This document shows, in pieces, positions 15,462-21,487 of a DNA stretch of 21,487 nt. Position numbers and translations under genes: made by a program. The notes beneath the pieces were generated by a model. The model saw only the letters and a list, made by a program, of their open reading frames with translations. It was not told where the DNA came from and ran no database searches. Source of the DNA: Reyranella sp. (GTDB lineage: Bacteria; Pseudomonadota; Alphaproteobacteria; Reyranellales; Reyranellaceae); assembly GCA_004296815.1 (NCBI GenBank), contig SCVT01000209.1:1-21487 (forward strand). The letters run 5' to 3'. Within the stretch, counting starts at the first letter, position 1; each line of letters opens with the position of its first letter.

Positions 15462-16891
15462 TGGCCGATTTCGTCGAAAGACTGCGCACCATCGTCGGCG
15501 ACAAGGGCCTGATCACCGACGACCAGGGCAAGCATCCCTACCTCACCGACTGGCGCGAGAACTATCTCGGCTCGGCGCTCGCCATCGTGCGGCCGGCCAC
15601 CACCGAAGAAGTCTCCGCGGTCGTGAAGCTGTGCGCCGCCGAGAAGGTCGCGATCTGCCCGCAGGGCGGCAACACCGGCATGTCGGGCGGCGCCACGCCG
15701 CAGGAGAGCGGCCGCGAGATCGTGCTGTCGCTCACCCGCATGAACCGCATCCTCGAGATCGACAAGGTCGGCTACTCGATGACGGTCGAGGCGGGCGTGG
15801 TCCTCAAGACCATCCAGGAGACCGCGTCCGAACACGACCGCCTCTTCCCGCTGAGCCTCGGCGCCGAGGGGAGCTGCACGATCGGCGGCAACCTCTCGAC
15901 CAATGCCGGCGGCGTACAGGTCCTGCACTACGGCAACGCCCGCAACCTGGTGATGGGCATCGAGGTCGTGCTGCCGAACGGCGACATCTGGAACGGCCTG
16001 CGCGCGCTCAAGAAGGACAATACCGGCTACGATTTGCGCGACCTTTACCTCGGTGCGGAAGGCACCTTGGGCATCATCACCAAGGCGGTGCTGAAGCTCT
16101 GGCCCAAGCCCAAGGACGTCGCGACCTCGTGGAACGCCGTGCCCTCGCCCGAGGCCGCCGTCGAGCTGCTGAGCGGTGCCTATGCCGCCTCCGAGGATAA
16201 CGTCACCTCCTGCGAGCTGATGGGCCGGCAGGGACTGGAACTGGTCTTCAAGCACATCCCGGGCGCCACGGATCCGCTGGCCGACCGGCACGAATGGTAC
16301 GTGCTGCTCGAATGGTCCTCGTCGCGCGCGCCACGCGAGGGCGCCAACCAGTCGGGCCTGCGCGAGAAGATGGAAGCCTATCTCGGCGAGGCGATGGAGA
16401 AGGGCCTCGTGCTCGACGCCGTGGTTGCCCAGAACGAGAGCCAGTCACGCGCCTTCTGGGCCTTGCGCGAAAACCACTCCGAGTCGCAGAAGAAGGAAGG
16501 CCCCTCGATCAAGCACGACATCTCGGTGGCCGTCAGCAAGCTGCCGACCTTCGTCACCGAAGGTCTGCTCGCGATGAAGAAGGCGCTGCCCGAGTGTCGC
16601 CCGGTGCCGTTCGGCCATGTCGGAGACGGCAACCTCCACTTCAACTGCCAGTCGCCACCGGGCTGGAGCAAGAAGCAGTTCATGGAGTACGGCGACGCGA
16701 TCAGCGGCGCCATCTACGACCTCGTCACCAGCCACGGCGGCTCGATCTCGGCCGAGCACGGCATCGGCCGCATCAAGGTCGACGAGCTCACGCACTATCG
16801 CAGCCAGGTCGAGCTCGACACGATGCGCACGCTGAAGCGCGCCCTCGATCCCGACAACCTGATGAACCCGGGGAAAGTCGTCCGCGTCTAG
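15461..16891 (+). CDS. FAD-linked D-2-hydroxyglutarate dehydrogenase-like protein (paralogue 2)
   Basis: A 476-residue tandem paralogue of the preceding enzyme. Over residues 142-222 it is identical to paralogue 1 at 73 of 81 positions. It has PQGGNTGMSGGATP (67-80), LGAEGSCTIGGN, GAEGTLGIIT, the metal site GHVGDGNLH (385-393; His386, His393) and SAEHGIG (Glu432, His433). Unlike its neighbour it keeps Arg336, a Ser (340) at the Thr position, and Lys351 in the carboxylate-binding set known from human D2HGDH, so it is the better candidate for true D-2-hydroxyglutarate oxidation. The ATG shares one base with the previous stop. The stop overlaps that of the convergent hydrolase gene in CTAG. Electron transfer would be to ETF or quinone, as is usual in the family. 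Confidence 0.89.
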   Translation: MADFVERLRTIVGDKGLITDDQGKHPYLTDWRENYLGSALAIVRPATTEEVSAVVKLCAAEKVAICPQGGNTGMSGGATPQESGREIVLSLTRMNRILEIDKVGYSMTVEAGVVLKTIQETASEHDRLFPLSLGAEGSCTIGGNLSTNAGGVQVLHYGNARNLVMGIEVVLPNGDIWNGLRALKKDNTGYDLRDLYLGAEGTLGIITKAVLKLWPKPKDVATSWNAVPSPEAAVELLSGAYAASEDNVTSCELMGRQGLELVFKHIPGATDPLADRHEWYVLLEWSSSRAPREGANQSGLREKMEAYLGEAMEKGLVLDAVVAQNESQSRAFWALRENHSESQKKEGPSIKHDISVAVSKLPTFVTEGLLAMKKALPECRPVPFGHVGDGNLHFNCQSPPGWSKKQFMEYGDAISGAIYDLVTSHGGSISAEHGIGRIKVDELTHYRSQVELDTMRTLKRALDPDNLMNPGKVVRV

Positions 16892-17364
16892 GACGATGCC
16901 TCGTTCTTCACGCGCCTGTAGCGGAAGTCGCAGTGGCTGGCGCCCTGCATGAGGGTCTGCGTGCGCGTGAGCTCGGTGTCCGGCCCGAACCCCTCAGCGG
17001 TCGCGAAGTCGGACGTGCAGACCAGCAGGAAGCCCAGCTCCGGCTCGCCCAGCTCCTTGTAGAACTGGGCGTACTTGCAGGCCGTGACATCCATGTCGAA
17101 CGCATCGGGTGATTGCCGCAGCACATCGTATTTCAGGGCATCGTCGCGGCCGTAGGTCCGGAACGCAGACGCCACGACCTTGCCGAGGTCCTGCTCGTTC
17201 TTGGCGCGCCAGAACGCCTCGCCGTACTGGCGGTAGACGTCGCCAAGCGCCTTGCGGACGATGCCGTTGGCTCGCGCCTCGCCCAGCTCGGCCTGCAGCG
17301 CCTTGACCAGCGGCACCAGCACCTGGGCCTGGATCTTGGCCTGCTCGATGACGGAAACGCTCAC
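16888..17364 (-). CDS. L-2-amino-thiazoline-4-carboxylic acid hydrolase family protein
   Basis: A 158-residue protein resembling the L-2-amino-thiazoline-4-carboxylate hydrolase family, whose characterised member (AtcB) opens the thiazoline ring on the way to cysteine in Pseudomonas. Most members have no tested function. The conserved C-terminal half is visible: TACKYAQFYKELGEPELG (94-111; Cys96), LLVCTSDFATAEGF (113-126; Cys116, Asp119), and GASHCDFRYR (141-150; His144, Cys145). The N-terminal half is helical. The start is GTG with GAGG 8 bases upstream, ten bases after the small membrane protein stop, so it is the last gene of a three-gene operon. Its stop overlaps the convergent dehydrogenase stop. 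Confidence 0.72.
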   Translation of the reverse strand: MSVSVIEQAKIQAQVLVPLVKALQAELGEARANGIVRKALGDVYRQYGEAFWRAKNEQDLGKVVASAFRTYGRDDALKYDVLRQSPDAFDMDVTACKYAQFYKELGEPELGFLLVCTSDFATAEGFGPDTELTRTQTLMQGASHCDFRYRRVKNEASS

Positions 17365-17374
17365 GGTTCGACCT

Positions 17375-17674
17375 CTAGTTTCGCGGGGTGCGATCGTTCG
17401 TGCGGTCGACGATCTCGTACTGCACGTCGATCACCTTGCGATCCTGACGCGCCGGCGGCTCGGGCGGCGGCTCCTTGCGGAACAGGTTCAGGATCCAGTT
17501 TTTGGCCTTGAAGCCCAGCAGCAGGACCAGCGCCACGGCGGCGACGCCCGCGATCACGGCGAAGCCCAGCACCGCCAGCACGACGAAGATGATCAGCGCC
17601 AGGATCGCCTGGATCCAGACACGCGCCGGCAGGCGGGACAGGACCTCGAAGAGACGTACGCGCTCGTTGTTCAT
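17375..17674 (-). CDS. Small membrane protein, hypothetical
   Basis: A 99-residue protein. A short basic N-terminal amphipathic stretch (1-19) is followed by a long hydrophobic block at about 20-55 (IQAILALIIFVVLAVLGFAV onwards), enough for one long or two closely packed membrane helices. A proline-rich segment (KEPPPEPPARQD, 67-78) and a charged tail follow. The tail motif VIDVQYEIVD looks conserved in kind but I cannot name a family. Its ATG overlaps the stop of the isocitrate-lyase-family gene in ATGA. The much longer open frame upstream in the same register lies wholly inside that gene and is ignored. Its function is unknown. Confidence 0.75.
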   Translation of the reverse strand: MNNERVRLFEVLSRLPARVWIQAILALIIFVVLAVLGFAVIAGVAAVALVLLLGFKAKNWILNLFRKEPPPEPPARQDRKVIDVQYEIVDRTNDRTPRN

Positions 17675-18537
17675 GATGCCCAGCGCTTTTCGAAGTCCCA
17701 GACCTCGGAGAAGCCCATCAGGCCGTGGACGTCCCCGTATTGCGGATTGCCGTCGCCCACGCTGGTGCCGGCCTCCTTGAGATGAGCGAACGAGCGCCGC
17801 ATCGCCTCGGCCGCGACCGTGAGGCCGAGCACGGGATAGATCGCGACGTCGAAGCCCCACTTCTTCAGGCGGCCGACCTCGGCGCGCGGCGTCTTGCCGA
17901 ACTCGACCATGTTGGCGAGCAGCGGCTTGTCGATCTCGCGGCCGATACGCTCGAGTTCCTCCTCGCTCTCCGGCGATTCGACGAACAGGATGTCGGCGCC
18001 GGCCTCGGCGTAGAGGCGCGCGCGGCGCAGCGCCTCGTCGAGCCCGTGCGCGGTGCGCGCGTCGGTGCGCGCCACGATCAACGTCTCGGCATGGCGGCGC
18101 GCCTCGGCGGCCACCTTGATCTTGAGCACCATGTCCTCGGCCGGCACGACGCGGCGGCCGGGCGTGTGGCCGCACTTCTTGGGCATCTCCTGATCCTCGA
18201 TCTGGATCGCGGCGACGCCGGCGGCCTCATAGCCGCGGATCGTACGCTGGACGTTCAGCAGCCCGCCATAGCCCGTGTCGGCGTCGGCGATCAGCGGCGT
18301 CTCGGTGACGGAGCAGATCATCTCGGCGCGGCCCAGCATGTCGGAATAGGTCGCGAGCCCGGCATCGGGCAGGCCGAGCATCGACGCGGTGGCGCCGTAG
18401 CCCGTCATGTAGAGCGCCGGGAAGCCCATGCGGTCTGCCACGCGCGCCGATATGCCGTCGTAGATGCCGGGCGCCAGGATGAACTCGCCTCTGGCGATGA
18501 GATCGCGCAGCTTCGCTGCCTTCGGATTGCCTGCCAT
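17671..18537 (-). CDS. Isocitrate lyase/PEP mutase superfamily C-C lyase
   Basis: A 288-residue TIM-barrel enzyme of the isocitrate lyase/PEP mutase superfamily. Motifs are the N-terminal GIYDGISARVA (24-34), MTGYGATAS (44-52), the Mg-binding DADTGYGG (85-92; Asp85, Asp87), IEDQ (113-116) and the mobile-loop KKCGH (120-124) with Cys122. The catalytic Cys indicates a lyase (2-methylisocitrate-, 2,3-dimethylmalate- or similar) and argues against a phosphonomutase or the Cys-less oxaloacetate decarboxylases. The length fits methylisocitrate-lyase-type members, not the roughly 430-residue isocitrate lyase. The start is the ATG with GGAGAGGG upstream; a longer in-frame ORF runs back into unrelated sequence. 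It heads an operon with the small membrane protein and the ATC-hydrolase-like gene. Confidence 0.87.
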   Translation of the reverse strand: MAGNPKAAKLRDLIARGEFILAPGIYDGISARVADRMGFPALYMTGYGATASMLGLPDAGLATYSDMLGRAEMICSVTETPLIADADTGYGGLLNVQRTIRGYEAAGVAAIQIEDQEMPKKCGHTPGRRVVPAEDMVLKIKVAAEARRHAETLIVARTDARTAHGLDEALRRARLYAEAGADILFVESPESEEELERIGREIDKPLLANMVEFGKTPRAEVGRLKKWGFDVAIYPVLGLTVAAEAMRRSFAHLKEAGTSVGDGNPQYGDVHGLMGFSEVWDFEKRWAS

Positions 18538-18606
18538 GTCCCTCTCCTCGCGCGGAAACATGACCGAGTTGTGTCCGCCGAGCCAGTCTTCCGGGCCAGC
18601 CTTCCC

Positions 18607-18641
18607 AAACGAAAACGGCCGGCGGTTGTGACCGCCGGCCG
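18607..18641 (-). terminator. Rho-independent terminator of the signalling operon
   Basis: Perfect 11-base GC-rich arms (18616-18626 and 18631-18641) around a TGTG loop, followed on the minus strand by TTTTCGTTTG. It lies 22 bases beyond the stop of the glycine-zipper gene and separates that operon from the isocitrate-lyase-family operon. It is the only convincing intrinsic terminator in the window. Confidence 0.87.
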
Positions 18642-18662
18642 CTCGTGGAAACGTCGCGGAAA

Positions 18663-19217
18663 CTAGACCGAGACCGGCTTCAGTTCCTGCGAGCCCGCCG
18701 ACTTGCAGAAAGTCGTGGTCTCGGTCGTGGTCTGGCCGTTCTTGGTCGCCGTCAGCTCGATCGGGCGGCAGGTGCTGCCGTCGGCGCGCTGCGTGGCCGG
18801 GGCGACCGGCTTGGCGGCGACGACCGTCGGCGGAGCCGCCGAGGACGAGGACGACGAGGTCTTGGTCGGCTCGACCGTGTAGGAGGTCGGCACGTTGGTC
18901 TCGGCCACGAAGGCGCTCTGGGTCGCCTCGGCGAGACGACGACGCTCCTGGTCGTCCAGCGCCTTGCCGACGAGGTTGCCCGCCAGCGCGCCGACCAGCG
19001 CGCCGCCGACGACGCCGCCCCACGATCCGAAGGCGAGGCCGCCCACGGCGCCGCCGACCACCGCGCCCATGGCGGTTCCGGTCGCCTGATTGGTAGGCTG
19101 GCCGCGATCGTTCGTCATGCAGCCGGTCGCGAGGCCGATTGCCGCGATCACGCCGATTACGCGAATCGCGATCTTACGTACCGAACGCGGAGCGAAATCG
19201 GCAGTAAAGGCAGTCAT
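18663..19217 (-). CDS. Glycine-zipper lipoprotein, 17-kDa surface antigen-like
   Basis: A 184-residue envelope protein. Residues 12-32 form a basic-then-hydrophobic signal sequence ending in LATGC, a near-standard lipobox with Cys33 as the probable lipidated residue (Ala instead of Leu at -3 makes this moderate). Residues 48-84 are a Gly-rich zipper able to form a membrane hairpin, followed by ALDDQERRRLAEATQSAF. A Ser-rich/Pro-Ala linker (118-145) leads to a tail with Cys150 and Cys171 about 20 residues apart, as in 17-kDa rickettsial-antigen-like proteins. The start is set at 19217: GGAGG is 8 bases upstream, whereas the GTG three codons earlier overlaps that site. The ATG overlaps the kinase stop (ATGA), indicating coupled expression. 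Confidence 0.85.
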   Translation of the reverse strand: MTAFTADFAPRSVRKIAIRVIGVIAAIGLATGCMTNDRGQPTNQATGTAMGAVVGGAVGGLAFGSWGGVVGGALVGALAGNLVGKALDDQERRRLAEATQSAFVAETNVPTSYTVEPTKTSSSSSSAAPPTVVAAKPVAPATQRADGSTCRPIELTATKNGQTTTETTTFCKSAGSQELKPVSV

Positions 19218-21058
19218 CTGGTGCACCTCCGTTTGTACTCTGGGACCGTCACTCTACCCCAAAGCGACTGTTTACTGCCACGGGCATCGTCTTCAGCGTC
19301 TGCGTAGGATCTGGGGGCATCGCACGAGGCCAGCACCAGTCCGGCCCGCACCATCACCAGCGCAAGGTCGTCGCGGTCCGAATCGGGGATGTCGGCCAGC
19401 GGCTCCTTGGCGTTGCGCTTGGTGATCAGGCAGCGATAGAGCGGCGTGCCGTCGGTCAGGCGGTCGGTCTGCCGGCAGCGCAGGTTGCGCGGCTGGGCGG
19501 CCAGCGCGTCGGCCGCCACCTTGTTCAGTGCCGGATCGTCGACGATGTCGACACCCTGCAGGCGGATCTCGCCCGGCCTGTCCTTCAGCCCGACCATCAT
19601 CAGCGTCTTGCCGAACTGCGCGAAGTTGCCGGTGACGAACTCGGTGGCCTTGCGGGCATCCTCGACGGCCTTGCGCCTCAGCGCCTCGGCTTCCTCGGCG
19701 CGGCGCTTCTCGTCCTCGGCCTGCTTCTGCTTGTCGGCCTGCTCGGCGGCCTGCCGCTGGCGCTCGTCCTCGACCGCCTTGCGGCGGATGGCTTCCTGCT
19801 CTTCTTGCTTCTGCTTCTCCGCCTGTGCGGCGCGGGCCTTGGCGTCCTGCTCGGCCCTCTCGGCGCGGAGCTTCTCGGCCTCTTCCTCGGCCTTGCGCTT
19901 GGCCTCGTGGGCCTCCTCAGCCGCCGCGCGCGCCTTCACCATCTCCGGATCGGGGCCGCGCGTGGCCATCGCGTAGTAGCCACCACCACCGAGGGCCAGC
20001 AGCACCACGGCGGCGATCGCCATCCACAGGCCGGTCCGCTTTTTCTCAGCCGGCGGCGGCGCCGACATCGTCGCGGCGCCGAGAACGGAGACGCGGCCGG
20101 GCGGCGCGTCGTCGCCCTTGCCCATGACGACCGTCGCGCCGGGCTCCGGCGCCGAGGTCATGCCGAGGATCGGACGCCAGCCCGCGATGGACTGTGGCCG
20201 GTCGCGCGCGGCGACCGTGAGGCCGGCGTCGATACCGGCCAGCAGGCCCGGCGAGAAACCGGCGGGCGCCAGCTTACCCAGCGGCTCGTAGCCGTCTTCC
20301 AGCATACGGTCGAAGGCATTGGGCGGCGTCTTGGCGGTGATCGCGTGATACATCGTGGCAGCCAGGCCATAGATGTCGGTCCACGGCCCCTGCTTGGCCG
20401 AGGTCATCTGCTCGGCGGCGGCATAGCCCGGCGTGAAGATCGCCGTCATCGCCGCCGTGCGCCCGACCATGGCCGCGCGCGACGCGCCGAAGTCGATCAG
20501 TGTCGGATTGCCGGCGGCATCGAGCAGGATGTTGGCCGGCTTGATGTCGCGATGCAGGAAGCCCGCGGCATGCACCTGCTCCAGACCGTCGAGCAGCGGC
20601 CACAGGATACGGTCGACCTCCTCGGGCTTCAGCCTGCCGTCGCCGTTGATGCGATCCTCGAGCGTGCGGCCGCTCAGCAGCTCCATCACGATGTAGGCGG
20701 TGCCATTGGCTTCGAGGAAGTCGAAGACATGCACGATCGCCGGAACGCGATGCAGGCTCGCGAGCGTGCGGCCCTCGGTGACGAAGCGGTCGCGGCCCCA
20801 GCCGAAATCGTCGGCCATCTTGGTGGTGCGCGGCAGCACCGTGGCGCCGTCCTGGCGGACCGCCAGTGCCGACGGCAGGTATTCCTTGATCGCGACCTCG
20901 CGGCCGAGCTGCACGTCGCGGGCGCGATAGGTGATGCCGAAACCGCCCTGCCCCAGCACGGAGACGATCTCGTAGCGCCCGATCGTCTGACCGGGCTTCA
21001 GCGCGACATAGTCGACCTCGGGCGGCGGGCCACCGGCGATGTGCGTGGGTTCGTTCAT
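19214..21058 (-). CDS. Transmembrane Ser/Thr protein kinase with coiled coil and SNase-like C-terminal domain
   Basis: A 614-residue eukaryotic-type kinase. The kinase domain (about 29-298) has the glycine loop GQGGFG (36-41), Lys58 (AIKEY), Glu95, HRDIKPAN (169-176; Asp171), DFG (189-191) and FTPGYAAAE in the activation segment, so it is probably active. A Pro/Ala linker leads to one membrane helix (about 343-364). Beyond it are a highly charged Ala/Glu/Lys/Gln coiled coil (about 373-470), TolA-like with RRKAVED occurring twice, and a C-terminal domain (about 478-606) resembling the staphylococcal nuclease fold but lacking key catalytic acids. The C-terminal half should be periplasmic. The start is the ATG 13 bases after the FHA gene stop; the ribosome site is weak, suggesting coupling. 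Its target is unknown. Confidence 0.9.
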   Translation of the reverse strand: MNEPTHIAGGPPPEVDYVALKPGQTIGRYEIVSVLGQGGFGITYRARDVQLGREVAIKEYLPSALAVRQDGATVLPRTTKMADDFGWGRDRFVTEGRTLASLHRVPAIVHVFDFLEANGTAYIVMELLSGRTLEDRINGDGRLKPEEVDRILWPLLDGLEQVHAAGFLHRDIKPANILLDAAGNPTLIDFGASRAAMVGRTAAMTAIFTPGYAAAEQMTSAKQGPWTDIYGLAATMYHAITAKTPPNAFDRMLEDGYEPLGKLAPAGFSPGLLAGIDAGLTVAARDRPQSIAGWRPILGMTSAPEPGATVVMGKGDDAPPGRVSVLGAATMSAPPPAEKKRTGLWMAIAAVVLLALGGGGYYAMATRGPDPEMVKARAAAEEAHEAKRKAEEEAEKLRAERAEQDAKARAAQAEKQKQEEQEAIRRKAVEDERQRQAAEQADKQKQAEDEKRRAEEAEALRRKAVEDARKATEFVTGNFAQFGKTLMMVGLKDRPGEIRLQGVDIVDDPALNKVAADALAAQPRNLRCRQTDRLTDGTPLYRCLITKRNAKEPLADIPDSDRDDLALVMVRAGLVLASCDAPRSYADAEDDARGSKQSLWGRVTVPEYKRRCTR

Positions 21059-21071
21059 GGGCGCCGCACCG

Positions 21072-21487
21072 TCAGGTGTGGTGCACGACCAGCTCGACGT
21101 CGCCGAGCCGGAGCTTGGAGCCCGCCTGCAGGGCGACCGGCGCACCGGCCTTGAGGGCCGCGCCGTTGACCGCCGTGCCGTTGGTCGAGCCGAGATCCTC
21201 GACCTGCAGCGCCTCGCCGGCGAGGCTGAGCTTGGCGTGCCGCCGCGACACCGTCGGATGCGGCACGACGAGCTCGCACTGGTCGGCGGCGCGGCCAATG
21301 AACATGCCCTGCGGCTGGCCGACCAGCTTCTCGAGCTGCACCTCGAACACGTGCTTGCGACCGGCCGAGTCCGGCCCTTCGAAACGCAGGGTGATCTGCG
21401 GCACCATGCGCGTCGTCGTGCCGGGTGCCGTCCTGGCGTGGCGGACGTGATAGACCTGCACCGAGCGGCTGACGTTCTTGAGCTGGT
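21072..21487 (-). CDS. FHA-domain protein, probably the C-terminus of a class III nucleotide cyclase (5' partial)
   Basis: The frame is open to the window edge, so this is the C-terminal 137 codons of a longer protein. The first visible residues, QLKNVSRSVQVYHV, match the typical end of class III adenylate/guanylate cyclase domains (LKN-I/V-x-x-P/S-V-x-V-Y-x-V). The rest is a complete FHA domain: FIGRAAD, then TVSRRHA, then DLGSTNGTAVNG, with the phosphothreonine-contacting Arg, Ser and Asn all present, and it ends in LRLGDVELVVHHT. An internal start at GTG 21461 or ATG 21407 would give a free FHA protein, but neither has a clear ribosome site, so a cyclase-FHA fusion is favoured. The FHA domain probably binds phosphothreonine made by the downstream kinase. 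Confidence 0.78.
   Translation of the reverse strand, partial: QLKNVSRSVQVYHVRHARTAPGTTTRMVPQITLRFEGPDSAGRKHVFEVQLEKLVGQPQGMFIGRAADQCELVVPHPTVSRRHAKLSLAGEALQVEDLGSTNGTAVNGAALKAGAPVALQAGSKLRLGDVELVVHHT

Noticed and set aside
19218..19226. Earlier GTG start for the glycine-zipper lipoprotein
   Set aside because: The GTG overlaps the GGAGG itself, leaving no spacing; the ATG at 19217 is 8 bases from that site and couples to the kinase stop.
19805..21154. A 449-codon open frame antisense to the kinase
   Set aside because: It is His/Arg/Gly-rich without recognisable domains, and the opposite strand codes for a complete kinase.

Overview
This is a GC-rich, densely packed bacterial chromosomal segment, probably from an alphaproteobacterium. 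That placement is an inference from base composition and gene content: many short-chain dehydrogenases, an MmgE/PrpD protein, tandem D-2-hydroxyglutarate-dehydrogenase-like flavoenzymes, and a 17-kDa-antigen-like glycine-zipper lipoprotein. A Rhodospirillales/Hyphomicrobiales-type soil or freshwater organism would fit, but no rRNA or other phylogenetic marker is present. The window is a contig end: bases 1-13 are a sequencing-adapter remnant. I see no tRNA, rRNA, transposase, integrase or CRISPR array, and no gene-free stretch longer than about 150 bases.

Layout. (1) 27-2274, plus strand: alpha/beta hydrolase, TauE-type membrane exporter and dual-specificity-type phosphatase, almost without gaps. 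(2) 2289-4088, minus strand: an SDR, then a CmcJ/AsaB-type oxygenase behind a hairpin-rich leader. (3) 4142-6753, plus strand: SDR, small membrane-anchored hypothetical protein, MmgE/PrpD protein. (4) 6750-8873: GST and gluconokinase on the minus strand, divergent from a 6-phosphogluconate dehydrogenase; kinase and dehydrogenase together convert gluconate to ribulose 5-phosphate. (5) 8874-10447, minus strand: two overlapping SDRs. (6) 10505-12152: methylthioadenosine phosphorylase facing a methylthioadenosine/SAH-type nucleosidase. (7) 12199-16891, plus strand: CysQ-type phosphatase, Sua5-type tRNA-modification enzyme and two tandem paralogous FAD dehydrogenases. (8) 16888-18537, minus strand: isocitrate lyase/PEP mutase family enzyme, small membrane protein and L-2-amino-thiazoline-4-carboxylate hydrolase family protein. 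(9) 18607-21487, minus strand: a signalling operon running in from beyond the window.

The signalling operon is the most interesting part. It contains, in order of transcription: the end of a protein that looks like a class III nucleotide cyclase followed by an FHA domain; a transmembrane Ser/Thr kinase with a long charged coiled coil and a C-terminal domain resembling a degenerate staphylococcal-nuclease fold; and a glycine-zipper lipoprotein whose start overlaps the kinase stop. A clear rho-independent terminator closes it. The gene order suggests that cAMP-type signalling, phosphopeptide recognition, kinase activity and an envelope component are linked. This is inference from domains and operon structure.

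Throughout the window genes overlap by 1-4 bases in the same direction, and convergent genes share or abut their stop codons.
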